A DNA stretch of 16,191 nt from an uncultured Flavobacteriales bacterium (GCA_937925525.1 CALALS010000211.1:1-16191); one strand, 5' to 3'. Positions 6,352 to 13,156 are shown, counted from the stretch's first letter. A program made the numbers and translations. The notes: a model not told the origin generated them from the sequence alone.

Positions 6352-6388
6352 CCCTTCCCGGAAAAAATTTGACAAAAACCGGGAAGGG
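6352..6388 (-). terminator. Strong intrinsic terminator after the capsid gene
   Basis: Perfect 10-bp inverted repeat: CCCTTCCCGG at 6352-6361 and CCGGGAAGGG at 6379-6388, with a 17-base A/T-rich loop. Read on the minus strand the stem is followed at once by TTTTATTTTG. It lies 15 bases beyond the stop of the capsid gene (6404) and is the most GC-rich stem in the window. It would raise capsid mRNA above that of the downstream membrane-protein genes if readthrough is partial. Confidence 0.85.
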
Positions 6389-6403
6389 ATTACATTGGAG
6401 AAA

Positions 6404-7126
6404 TTAAACCAGAGGTTTGTTAAGAATAACCAGAGTAACGGTATTACCTACAGGGATTCCGTAGGAAAATTGGCATAGAGCGTTAAGGTAAAAAATACCG
6501 TCCAAAGTCATAGTGCCAGTAAGGTATTGGGTATTTCTTTTTCCGGCAGGCAGTACAAACCCCTTAGGAATTTGTCGGTTTCCAACAAGATTACCCATTA
6601 ACCAAGTAGGTTGGGCAACTGCTAAACCTGCCGGATTTTCTGCACCTGTAGAGGTTGTAATGTATTCCAGAGTGAACCCATAACATTTAATTCCATTTTG
6701 AAATGATAGTGCTTTAGCAAGGTTGTTATATCCATTACCAGCCCATCCATCACCGTAAGTATTGGTAATAGTACCTGCACCGGAACCGTTATTCGTGGGT
6801 GTTTCGTTAAAAATATCTTCGTTCAAAAAATATGCAGTTTGTGTCAAGGCACCACCACCGGAAGCGGAAGTAATAACCTGTGTCATGGAAGGAACATCAG
6901 GGAACATATTCAGTTCACCATCCATTCTTACAATGGATTCCGTAGCAGATTTAATTTCGGTAGCAACAACGGGCAAACCGTTCGAACCCTTACTGTAGGT
7001 TTCTACAGGAACGGTGGGGCGAAGTAGTGCCATAGTAGCAATGGAAACACCCCCAAAGGTGTTAAAGAAAATATCGGAAACTACAGATAGGATTCCGATA
7101 ACAAGGAAACAAAGAAATTTTTTCAT
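6404..7126 (-). CDS. Probable major capsid protein (240 aa from this start)
   Basis: From ATG 7126 the protein has a hydrophobic N-terminus (KKFLCFLVIGILSVVSDIFF) and then about 210 residues rich in Gly, Thr, Asn, Val and aromatic residues with alternating strands and no charged helix, as in jelly-roll capsid proteins. It follows the packaging ATPase, the gene order usual in double jelly-roll viruses, and has its own terminator. The length is near that of small double jelly-roll proteins such as PM2 P2, but one jelly roll cannot be excluded. Starts at 7174 and at 7033 (MALLRPTVP) are alternatives; the last would remove the hydrophobic part. I prefer 7126 because the hydrophobic segment is continuous and its ATG has an A-rich leader. 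Confidence 0.65.
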   Translation of the reverse strand: MKKFLCFLVIGILSVVSDIFFNTFGGVSIATMALLRPTVPVETYSKGSNGLPVVATEIKSATESIVRMDGELNMFPDVPSMTQVITSASGGGALTQTAYFLNEDIFNETPTNNGSGAGTITNTYGDGWAGNGYNNLAKALSFQNGIKCYGFTLEYITTSTGAENPAGLAVAQPTWLMGNLVGNRQIPKGFVLPAGKRNTQYLTGTMTLDGIFYLNALCQFSYGIPVGNTVTLVILNKPLV

Positions 7127-7231
7127 GGTTATTAATTTTGGATTTTTGGATTTTCTGTTAATCAGATACCACAAACATCTAAAAGAAATAACCAGTATTA
7201 ATAAAATTAGGATAAATTAATATAGTAGAAT
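7127..7231 (-). other. Intergenic leader between ATPase and capsid genes
   Basis: A 105-base gap in an otherwise gapless operon, directly before the capsid gene. It is A/T-rich, with repeated AAAATCC units next to the start. GATGTTTG (rc of 7172-7179) is one base from the TANNTTTG consensus, but I see no convincing -33 box at the usual distance. A dedicated capsid promoter here is plausible but unproven. The alternative start at 7174 would use half of it. Confidence 0.35.
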
Positions 7232-7825
7232 TTATATTCCTGAATCTACAACCATATAGGGTTTTTTCCCCCTCATTACAATTTCATGGGCTTTAAATAC
7301 CGCTTCCGAACAACCCCCCAGATAGGATTCTCTCACTACGGGGTGGTCTGCCGTAGGGAAAATTACATAGTAGTTTGTATTTCTCATTAGGTCTGGGGGC
7401 ACAATACCCCAAGCCCAATACATAAAAACCAAATCTACATTTTGTTGTTTAGAATTTCCTAACAAAGTATATTCAGCCTCATCCCTAAATCTTTGTGGTA
7501 TATACTTTTTACAATCTTCTAAAACTAACAAGGTGTTCCATACCAATTTACTTCGGGCAATATCTAAAACCAGCCCGGGTAAATACTGTATAGGTGTTAC
7601 CGTTCTGTATATTCCGGGGTTTGTAGATAATTGTGAATATTTTGAAGGGTGTAAAAAAGGTATATGTCTATACTTTACATGGTCTATTTCATCCAATATT
7701 AAAGTACTCATACCTTTTTGCAGATAATCTTTTGCCATGCCTTGTTCAAAATCCCCACCAATAATTAATGGTGTTTTTCCCGTACCTCTGGAACCTATTA
7801 CAGTAAAAATTTTATTTACTGACAT
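7232..7825 (-). CDS. Genome-packaging ATPase, FtsK/HerA type (197 aa)
   Basis: P-loop NTPase with Walker A GSRGTGKT (residues 11-18), Walker B TLLVLEDC (98-105, with E103 and D104) and a downstream Q-rich sensor region, SKQQNVDLVFMYWAW (125-139), followed by VPPDL. Short length, early P-loop and this sensor arrangement match packaging ATPases of tailless internal-membrane viruses (P9 of PRD1) and the related Zot/pI proteins of filamentous phages. It would drive DNA into a preformed capsid. Position immediately before the capsid gene supports packaging over the Zot alternative, and no membrane helix is present, unlike Zot. The start overlaps the upstream gene by 14 bases. Confidence 0.8.
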   Translation of the reverse strand: MSVNKIFTVIGSRGTGKTPLIIGGDFEQGMAKDYLQKGMSTLILDEIDHVKYRHIPFLHPSKYSQLSTNPGIYRTVTPIQYLPGLVLDIARSKLVWNTLLVLEDCKKYIPQRFRDEAEYTLLGNSKQQNVDLVFMYWAWGIVPPDLMRNTNYYVIFPTADHPVVRESYLGGCSEAVFKAHEIVMRGKKPYMVVDSGI

Positions 7826-8072
7826 TTTTTAGGTTTATGTTTTTTACTACGGTAGCAGATTGTGTTCCCTGTATTCCGGGATTATCATATTTGGAAAAAA
7901 TTACTGTTTCCACAATTACAGGAACACCAAAAAGAATTTTTAATTTTTGCAAAAAACCAAATTTAGATTTTGTAATTATCCTGTAGGTTTTTCGGTAATT
8001 TATTTTTTGCCCGTTTAGTTCTACAATTCGGGGTGGTGTTTTAGGAGAAGATAAAGAAACAGTTTTAGCCAT
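7812..8072 (-). CDS. Small basic hypothetical protein (86 aa)
   Basis: Basic N-terminal half with strands (PPRIVELNGQKINYRKTYRII), then a moderately hydrophobic segment (FLQKLKILFGVPVIVETVIFS, about residues 40-60) too charged to be a clear membrane helix, then a polar end. Located between the 200-aa membrane-tailed protein and the packaging ATPase, so a packaging-vertex or capsid-assembly role is possible. No family recognised. The start MAK context is shared with several other genes here. Confidence 0.6.
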   Translation of the reverse strand: MAKTVSLSSPKTPPRIVELNGQKINYRKTYRIITKSKFGFLQKLKILFGVPVIVETVIFSKYDNPGIQGTQSATVVKNINLKNVSK

Positions 8073-8090
8073 ATTAAAAAGTTTTTTGGT

Positions 8091-8693
8091 TTACATAAAA
8101 ATATCTATAGCCCTATTACTCATAACTTTTACTACTACAGACCAGATAATAAGTGTAGGGTTTAAAGTTTTTCCGGTAGCTCTGGTGTATTCGCTAAACC
8201 CTTCTATTAACGCTTGTTCATCTTTTTCATCCAAAGGAATTTTTGCACGAATTTCATTATGTTTTTTTGTTATGGCTAAAAATTTCCGGTTTAAACTTTT
8301 TTCCCTGTCTGTAAATTCCTTTTCATCTTTTTCCTGTAGTTCTAAAATCAGATTTTTTTCCGCTTCGGAAAATTTTGAAAGGTATACAACCCTTTCAGTC
8401 AAACCAAAAACGGTTTCCATGATTCCACCTACCAAGTAAGCACCCGTTTTCCCAGATGATAAAATCCTTTCTTCCGGTAGTTTTATTTTTTCCGGTTCTA
8501 CCTCTTTATCCGGTTCCGGGTTTGGATTATTTTCTGGTGGGTCTATAGGATTCTCTGTATACTTTTCACCTTTCGGTATGTAAGTATTGGCAGAAGAATT
8601 TTCACCGGGGTTTTTCCTTTCTGTTTGTTCTTTTGTTACATCAGACAAACTTTTGAAAAAGGAACCGAATTTATTATTAGATTCCTTCTGCAT
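8091..8693 (-). CDS. Proline-rich, membrane-tailed hypothetical protein (200 aa)
   Basis: Three parts are visible. Residues 1-80 are disordered and rich in Lys, Glu, Asn and Pro (DPPENNPNPEPDKEVEP). Residues 82-106 form a weakly hydrophobic segment (TGAYLVGGIMETVFGLTE) and 107-170 are charged helices. Residues 177-198 form a hydrophobic end (NPTLIIWSVVVKVM). This order, with helices ending in a short hydrophobic segment, resembles an uncharacterised family I associate with Bacteroidota mobile elements and small phages; that link is a memory-based impression. The start overlaps the upstream gene by 17 bases. Possibly a virion assembly or internal-membrane factor. Confidence 0.6.
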   Translation of the reverse strand: MQKESNNKFGSFFKSLSDVTKEQTERKNPGENSSANTYIPKGEKYTENPIDPPENNPNPEPDKEVEPEKIKLPEERILSSGKTGAYLVGGIMETVFGLTERVVYLSKFSEAEKNLILELQEKDEKEFTDREKSLNRKFLAITKKHNEIRAKIPLDEKDEQALIEGFSEYTRATGKTLNPTLIIWSVVVKVMSNRAIDIFM

Positions 8694-8985
8694 ATTTTTG
8701 GATTAACGGGAAAATTTCTTTAAAGTCATTCATCTTTGCCTCAATTTCTTTTCTCTTAAAAGGATTTATGACATCCATAGCAACGGAAGAAATTATTTTA
8801 AAAAATTTCTTCATGTATTGTTCATCTGTTAAACCCTTCTGAAATATTGTAGGGTCTGATTCTCCAATAAACCTTACCAGTTTTTGAATTAATAAGGTTA
8901 AATCTTCCTTACATTCATTTGCCGGGGTTTTGTGTAGGTTTTTAGTAATTGTACTAACAACCTGTATGTATTTATTTTCACTCAT
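8677..8985 (-). CDS. All-helical hypothetical protein (102 aa)
   Basis: Soluble, mixed charge, predicted helical throughout (YIQVVSTITKNLHK, DLTLLIQKLVRFIGE, YMKKFFKIISSVAMDV, KEIEAKMNDFKEIFPLIQKY). No catalytic motif seen. Its ATG overlaps the upstream stop as ATGA (8982-8985) and its stop lies inside the next gene, so it is co-translated with two other unknowns ahead of the packaging ATPase. Assembly or regulatory function is possible. Confidence 0.6.
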   Translation of the reverse strand: MSENKYIQVVSTITKNLHKTPANECKEDLTLLIQKLVRFIGESDPTIFQKGLTDEQYMKKFFKIISSVAMDVINPFKRKEIEAKMNDFKEIFPLIQKYAEGI

Positions 8986-9530
8986 AATTTTAGACTGTTA
9001 CAGTAAAACAATATAGAAGTATTAAACAAATCCTCAACAAATTTTTTTGCCCCTTTTTCTCCTGTGAATCCTTTTTTAACCAGTTCCGGTTTTACAGATT
9101 CTAAAACTTCTGTAGTTTCATCGGACATAACCACAATAAATTTATTATCGGGTAAATATTTTTCCAGTTCCAGTATAGCCGTTAATTTTTCTGGGCTATC
9201 CAATCCCTCAAAAGTTTTATTGAAGTTTTCCCGAAGTTCATCGGTAAGTAATACCTGTACCATTTCCGGGGTTATTTTGTTTTCTTTTGCCATGTGAACA
9301 AAAGTTTTAACAATAAATTCCGGTGTAATTTCCGGGGTAGTAGTTTCTACAGGTGTTTCTTCCACAATTTTTTCTACAGGTGTTTCTTCAACATCTACAG
9401 TTTTTGGTTTGTGTAATTTTTTGTACCTCTTATCAGGTTTTCCGGTTTTAGTAAGTCCGTTAGGGTTTGCAGTTCCCTTTCTGGGTTTACCATCTTTTCT
9501 TTTTTTATTCTGTTTTTTTGCCATAGTCAT
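8982..9530 (-). CDS. Lysine-rich N-terminus plus helical domain, hypothetical (182 aa)
   Basis: Residues 1-42 are highly basic and probably unstructured (KKQNKKRKDGKPRKGTANPN). Residues 45-70 carry a VEETPVE motif twice, then a PEITPEF turn. Residues 70-182 are a charged helical domain (IVKTFVHMAKENKITPEMVQVLL, KLTAILELEKYL) and a mixed C-terminus. The basic tail suggests nucleic-acid contact. Starts at 9530 and 9524 (MAKKQN) are both possible; the second matches the MAK starts of other genes. The start region overlaps the end of the upstream RHH-like gene by 20-26 bases. Family not recognised. Confidence 0.6.
   Translation of the reverse strand: MTMAKKQNKKRKDGKPRKGTANPNGLTKTGKPDKRYKKLHKPKTVDVEETPVEKIVEETPVETTTPEITPEFIVKTFVHMAKENKITPEMVQVLLTDELRENFNKTFEGLDSPEKLTAILELEKYLPDNKFIVVMSDETTEVLESVKPELVKKGFTGEKGAKKFVEDLFNTSILFYCNSLKL
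9344..9389 (-). repeat. Direct repeat coding for a doubled VEETPVE segment
   Basis: A 19-base sequence (tttctacaggtgtttcttc) occurs at 9344-9362 and again, identical, at 9371-9389, a 27-base period. It encodes two copies of VEETPVE in the linker of the 182-aa protein. A recent local duplication that lengthens an acidic spacer is the simplest reading. Confidence 0.8.
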
Positions 9531-9705
9531 CTATGTTTAAATCGTTTTTAATTAGACCCCTGAAATAGGAAGTAACAGTAATATTAAGGTTCTTACAATG
9601 TTTTTTCACAGCCAAATACATACCTTCCGAAGTTGCAAAAATAAAAGGTGTATTCATTACACTACCTTTGCTAAAATTTTTTCCTTTGGGTTTGTACTTT
9701 GCCAT
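9505..9705 (-). CDS. Ribbon-helix-helix-like small protein (66 aa)
   Basis: A basic N-terminus (MAKYKPKGKNFSKGS), then a strand-like segment (TPFIFATS) followed by two helices (MYLAVKKHCKNLN, TVTSYFRGLIKNDL) separated by the short turn ITV. This strand-helix-turn-helix order is the MetJ/Arc layout of dimeric DNA-binding proteins that often control their own operon. It is the second gene after the 9985 promoter, which suits a regulator of late transcription. Its ATG shares one base with the upstream stop (TAATG). DNA binding is inferred. Confidence 0.5.
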   Translation of the reverse strand: MAKYKPKGKNFSKGSVMNTPFIFATSEGMYLAVKKHCKNLNITVTSYFRGLIKNDLNIDDYGKKTE

Positions 9706-9980
9706 TATTTGTTGTTTTTAATAACATCCCGTATTGTGGTATTCTCATATCCAGCCAGAATAATATCCATAACTTGTTTAGGGAATTTATGAAAAGAATA
9801 TTTTTTAAGATAGTCCAGATAGGAATTCATACTGGTTTCGTCCACAAAAGTTGCTATAATAAAACCGTTAGCACAAACCATATACCTTTGGTAAATTGCA
9901 TTTACATCTGTATCTGTTACATTTTCTACAATGTATTCTACACGAATCTGGGGGAATTTTTTTAGCTTGTGTACGGACAT
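9705..9980 (-). CDS. Small alpha/beta hypothetical protein, first gene of the virion operon (91 aa)
   Basis: Alternating strands and helices (QIRVEYIVENV, YMVCANGFIIATFVD, SMNSYLDYLKKY, KQVMDIILAGYENTTI), no membrane helix and no recognised motif. The ATG at 9980 lies only four bases beyond the TACATTTG box (9985-9992), so the transcript should begin at or very near the start codon. The next in-frame ATG is residue 34, inside the conserved-looking core, so a later start is unlikely. An early-acting regulator or accessory protein is possible. Confidence 0.6.
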   Translation of the reverse strand: MSVHKLKKFPQIRVEYIVENVTDTDVNAIYQRYMVCANGFIIATFVDETSMNSYLDYLKKYSFHKFPKQVMDIILAGYENTTIRDVIKNNK

Positions 9981-9984
9981 AATA

Positions 9985-10014
9985 CAAATGTATATTAGAG
10001 AAATGTAATACAGA
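9985..10014 (-). promoter_or_regulatory. Bacteroidota-type promoter for the virion/lysis operon
   Basis: TACATTTG (rc of caaatgta, 9985-9992) fits the TANNTTTG -7 box exactly. Eighteen bases upstream lies TTTCTG (10011 onward), a one-mismatch version of the TTTG -33 box. The box is identical to the one before the polymerase. It is followed four bases later by the ATG at 9980, which implies a leaderless or near-leaderless mRNA. It is the only consensus promoter I see ahead of the whole 10-kb left operon. Confidence 0.7.
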
Positions 10015-10047
10015 AAAAAATACAGGTAAATTTTTATATAAAGTTTT

Positions 10048-10272
10048 TCAATTACATTTCAACAAATTTCTACGGTGAAAAATAATACAAACTTTATCCC
10101 GTAACAAAATATAACTTAACTGACATCCTAAACCGTCTGCAAGTATTCTCAAATCCTCATTAAACCCCGGTGTAGTAAAATAGGTAGTTCTACAATAAGT
10201 TAATGTAACATACCCGTTTTTTTGGAATTCGTTTTTTACAATATTAAATATTGGATAGCTATTCGAAAACAT
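10048..10272 (-). CDS. Small hypothetical protein following the polymerase (74 aa)
   Basis: Compact alpha/beta sequence with strands and several Cys (YVTLTYCRTTYFTTPGF, DLRILADGLGCQLSYILL, KVCIIFHRR). Four Cys and two His are too scattered to call a zinc site. It begins within the last codons of the polymerase gene (14-base overlap), so it is probably translated by coupling to it. A polymerase accessory role is possible; no family recognised. Confidence 0.6.
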   Translation of the reverse strand: MFSNSYPIFNIVKNEFQKNGYVTLTYCRTTYFTTPGFNEDLRILADGLGCQLSYILLRDKVCIIFHRRNLLKCN

Positions 10273-12028
10273 AATTTAAGGGTTTACTGGTTATACATTT
10301 TTTTAAAGAATCCCCAAAAGTTAAAAAATCTTTTTCCCAAATTCTTTTCCTGTCAAAATTAAGTTTAAGGGATTTTACATTTTCGTAAATATTGTTTACC
10401 TCAGTAAACGCAATACCCTGTACAACCAATTTACCCAAACCCTTTTTTTCTGTAGAAGGGATATTTATATTTTTCTTTTCAGAATTTAACATGGCTAACT
10501 GTACCAAATTTTTGTCTGTTTTATAACCTCTAAACTTTGTACCCTCTGGGGTTTGATAAACCCCGGAACCTATTACATACAAAAACCCTGTTTGTTTTTG
10601 TTCAAATTTACCTAACTGTTTTTTTGTTGTAACATATTTATTAGGTATAGGTTTGGTACAAAATACGGAATCTGTCATACAACCTATATAGGATTCGCCT
10701 AATTGGTTAGCTACTTCAAAAATTAAATTTCTGATTTTGGCAGTAATTAGAGAAGCATAAACAATATTACTTTCTTTGGCATAATTTTCTATTTTTTTGA
10801 ACATACCAAATTTAGTAGATAATACACCTCTGTTAGATTTTAAAAAATTGTTATCTACATACAACAACCCTTTCAAATCTTCCACCTGTTTATAATCGGT
10901 GTTTTTTTGTGCAAACTTCCCGTAAATACTATTTAAAATAATTTTCAAAATATATTTTTCAGATTCATTACCGCCCAACCGTTTTTGGTATAATAAGTTT
11001 ACAATATCAAAAAATGGTTTTTCACCATCTGTAAAACAATTTAAAACAGAATGTATTTTTGTACAATACTGTTTTACATTCTGCCATGTATAATTATCAA
11101 AAACCCCACGAATTTTACCTGTAGGATATACTACCAACATTTTTTCTCTGTAGGTTGCAGGACTTAAATGTAAATCGGGAATATTTAACTCCGCATCCAC
11201 AAAAAAATATTTTGCCCCAGAATCAATATTTTTCAAAAAAATAGTGTGTACAATGTTTTCCAAATCCATACAGGCATACGGGTAGGCAGAACAAATATCA
11301 TACTGGTAACTGTTTTTAAAATACCCTTTCTGCACAAATTCAATTCTACCACCAAAATAAGATTTTCCAACAAATTCCTGTGCCTTACTATCAGATAAAC
11401 TATCATAGTTCACACCCTGTTTTTTCAAATACTGTTTTGCTAAATACCCACAGGAATAAAATTTATAAACATTCAAACCACAGTCCAAAATCATTTCATC
11501 CAGTTTACGGGCTAATTCGTAAGTTAATTCGGCATCCCTTATACAGTAATTAGCAATTTGTTTTTTGTTTTGTAGATAATACTTATACATATCCTTCAAA
11601 ACTTTTTTGCCTCCAATATCTATTTTGTTTTCTCCTAAAAACTTTTCGGAAGCATTATCCAAACTCATGTTATAATACTGCATAAGTTCGTAAAAAAAGA
11701 TTCTGTTACCCTTATAAGTAACACCCAAAAACTTTTTTGGGATATATTGAAAATCGAATTTTTTATAGGTTAGTTCTTTTTTCAAATACAATTCTTGCAA
11801 AAAATCCGTTTTAAAATATTTAAACAAGGCTAAAACATCATAGTCCAGATTATACCCCCACCCTGTATTACCGTATTTGTATTCTGTACACTCTTTAAAA
11901 AATCTTAAAACATCGGATTCGTTTTTTATTTCCCTACAAAAAGAACCAAAATCACCGGAACCTGCCAGAAGAAAAGCCCTACCCTGTTTGGTTTCTGTAT
12001 CAAACGCAAAATGTTTTTTTGTTTTCAT
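10259..12028 (-). CDS. Family B DNA polymerase, protein-primed type (589 aa)
   Basis: Replicates the viral genome. 3'-5' exonuclease: ExoI FDTET (D10, E12), ExoII NLDYD (N60, D64), ExoIII YCIRD (Y161, D165), almost the same positions as in phi29 polymerase. Then YFGG (224-227), the exonuclease-polymerase linker motif of protein-primed enzymes; motif A DICSAYP (D244 to P250); motif B K362 to G370 (KIILNSIYG); motif C MTDS (451-454). The 118-residue A-B interval leaves room for a TPR1 insertion. Total length and N-terminal exonuclease match protein-primed rather than cellular PolB. Odd: the first carboxylate of motif C (normally DTDS) is Met451; D453 remains. It has its own promoter. Confidence 0.92.
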   Translation of the reverse strand: MKTKKHFAFDTETKQGRAFLLAGSGDFGSFCREIKNESDVLRFFKECTEYKYGNTGWGYNLDYDVLALFKYFKTDFLQELYLKKELTYKKFDFQYIPKKFLGVTYKGNRIFFYELMQYYNMSLDNASEKFLGENKIDIGGKKVLKDMYKYYLQNKKQIANYCIRDAELTYELARKLDEMILDCGLNVYKFYSCGYLAKQYLKKQGVNYDSLSDSKAQEFVGKSYFGGRIEFVQKGYFKNSYQYDICSAYPYACMDLENIVHTIFLKNIDSGAKYFFVDAELNIPDLHLSPATYREKMLVVYPTGKIRGVFDNYTWQNVKQYCTKIHSVLNCFTDGEKPFFDIVNLLYQKRLGGNESEKYILKIILNSIYGKFAQKNTDYKQVEDLKGLLYVDNNFLKSNRGVLSTKFGMFKKIENYAKESNIVYASLITAKIRNLIFEVANQLGESYIGCMTDSVFCTKPIPNKYVTTKKQLGKFEQKQTGFLYVIGSGVYQTPEGTKFRGYKTDKNLVQLAMLNSEKKNINIPSTEKKGLGKLVVQGIAFTEVNNIYENVKSLKLNFDRKRIWEKDFLTFGDSLKKCITSKPLNYVFE

Positions 12029-12041
12029 CGTATAGAACTAT

Positions 12042-12069
12042 CAAATGTATTTATATTAACAGTAACAAA
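12042..12069 (-). promoter_or_regulatory. Bacteroidota-type promoter for the DNA polymerase
   Basis: TTTG (rc of 12066-12069), a 16-base spacer, then TACATTTG (rc of 12042-12049), which fits the TTTG/TANNTTTG consensus of Bacteroidota primary sigma promoters. The polymerase ATG (12028) follows 13 bases after the box, leaving a very short leader. The -33 box lies just beyond the stop of the preceding 50-aa gene, so polymerase has its own transcription start. Confidence 0.8.
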
Positions 12070-12072
12070 ACT

Positions 12073-12225
12073 TCAGGGTGTAATTTTTACTACACCCTTT
12101 TTACATTCAGTAAAATATATTTCCCGTAACTTTACAACCCTTTTTAAAACTTTTAAAACCATGTAGGATTTACCGTCAAAAGTATAAATATTACCTATCC
12201 GAATTTTACTATGTTTTTTAGCCAT
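12073..12225 (-). CDS. Small SH3/KOW-like basic protein (50 aa)
   Basis: A 50-codon frame from ATG 12225 to TGA 12073-12075. The protein is all beta in outlook: IRIGNIYTFDGKSYMVLKV, then KLREIYFTE and CKKGVVKITP, alternating strands with tight G turns as in small SH3-like barrels. It is strongly basic. The ATG overlaps the stop of the basic 185-aa gene as ATGGCTAA, a junction used three times in this window, which supports reality. Nucleic-acid or protein binding is likely but unspecified. Confidence 0.65.
   Translation of the reverse strand: MAKKHSKIRIGNIYTFDGKSYMVLKVLKRVVKLREIYFTECKKGVVKITP
12076..12097 (-). terminator. Hairpin at the end of the replication module
   Basis: On the minus strand GGGTGTAGT pairs with ATTACACCC (eight Watson-Crick pairs plus one G-T) around an AAAA loop, immediately before the TGA of the 50-aa gene. 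Downstream there is only GTTTTG, a weak U-tract; on the plus strand the stem is followed by TTTTT. A terminator or RNA-stability element separating the small-gene operon from the polymerase promoter fits best, but the weak tail lowers confidence. Confidence 0.5.
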
Positions 12226-12775
12226 AATAAAACTGATTTATAAATTTGAATAACTGTTTTTTCTTTTGTTTTTTTAACAGGAAATGTTTTGCCTGTTCCA
12301 AACTCTTATATTTTTTAGGGTTTCGATTCATTAAATTTTGTGACATTTTTGTAATAATAGATTTATACACAATTTTCTGAACCATTTTACCCTTAATAAT
12401 CTTACCAGTTTTTAAATCTTTCCATTTTTTAGATTTAATACCTCCAACTTTTTTTATCCGGTTTTGTTTTTTTCCGGTGTAAATTTCTGCCCGTTCCCGT
12501 AATTCCTTTGGTGTTGTTTTACCCCTACTATAATGTCTTAATACAGTATCAATTTTTTTGTTCCATTTTTTCGTTCCCTTTTTATACTTCCGTAAAAGTT
12601 TTGATAGTTCGGTTTTTACCTTTTTATCTTTGGGAATAAAAAGGGAAGGGGTTTTTTTCCCCTTCCTTTTAGTACCACTTACAATTTTCCGGGGTGTTTT
12701 TTTCCTGACTGGTTTTACAGCTACGGAAACCCGTTTTTTTGTTGGTGTGTTTTTCTGTGTTTTCCTTTTTGACAT
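12218..12775 (-). CDS. Very basic protein, terminal-protein or DNA-binding candidate (185 aa)
   Basis: About a third of all residues are Lys or Arg. Residues 1-60 are a Lys/Thr/Pro-rich disordered tail (TPTKKR, KKTPRK, KRKGKK). Residues 50-185 are helical with mixed polar and aromatic residues (VKTELSKLLRKYKKG, DTVLRHYSRGKTTPKELRERA, SLEQAKHFLLKKQKKKQLF) and end in FINQFYYG. In tectiviruses and phi29 the terminal protein that primes replication from a Tyr, Ser or Thr hydroxyl is encoded just before the polymerase; this gene holds that place, with a 50-aa gene between. A histone-like or packaging protein is the alternative. No family match recognised. Confidence 0.5.
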   Translation of the reverse strand: MSKRKTQKNTPTKKRVSVAVKPVRKKTPRKIVSGTKRKGKKTPSLFIPKDKKVKTELSKLLRKYKKGTKKWNKKIDTVLRHYSRGKTTPKELRERAEIYTGKKQNRIKKVGGIKSKKWKDLKTGKIIKGKMVQKIVYKSIITKMSQNLMNRNPKKYKSLEQAKHFLLKKQKKKQLFKFINQFYYG

Positions 12776-12778
12776 TTT

Positions 12779-13156
12779 TTACTTTGCTTCAAAAATATCG
12801 AAGTGAGAAAACTTCTTTTTTCCTGTTCCCTTAGTACCTTTGTACACTATCATTAATAGCGTACCTTTTTTACAGTCTTTTAAATATTCTGAAACTGCAT
12901 GATAATCCCCAATAGAAACGGTTTCCCCGGTAGACTTTTCTACAAACTCATGGTTTACAAAGGTTTTTTTACCGTTTTTGGTGGATTTAGTACCCTGAAA
13001 TTCCCCAATGAATGTTCGTTCTTCCTCTGGGGTTTCCGTATTGAATTTCCGAAATTTGGAATCTGTAGATTTTACTTTGGTAAATTCTACACCATCCACC
13101 GTTACCGTTTTACCGGAAGGTGTTTTTTTTGGTTCTGACTTTTTTGATTTAGCCAT
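12779..13156 (-). CDS. OB-fold single-stranded DNA-binding protein candidate (125 aa)
   Basis: Basic N-terminal tail (MAKSKKSEPKKTPSGK), then a beta-rich domain: TFIGEFQGTK, NGKKTFVNHEFVEKSTGETVSI, a helix AVSEYLKDCKKG, then LLMIVYKGTKGTGKKKFSHFDIFEA. The order of strands, a capping helix and a G-rich hairpin, with F, Y and H residues on the strands, is that of small phage OB-fold proteins that protect single-stranded DNA during strand-displacement replication. The neighbouring protein-primed polymerase would need such a protein. ATG overlaps the upstream stop as ATGGCTAA. Call is by pattern only. Confidence 0.6.
   Translation of the reverse strand: MAKSKKSEPKKTPSGKTVTVDGVEFTKVKSTDSKFRKFNTETPEEERTFIGEFQGTKSTKNGKKTFVNHEFVEKSTGETVSIGDYHAVSEYLKDCKKGTLLMIVYKGTKGTGKKKFSHFDIFEAK

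Noticed and set aside
7232..7825. Zot/pI assembly protein of a filamentous phage
   Set aside because: The P-loop fits, but there is no membrane helix in the protein, no replication initiator of the filamentous type, and the capsid candidate is too long for a filamentous coat protein.
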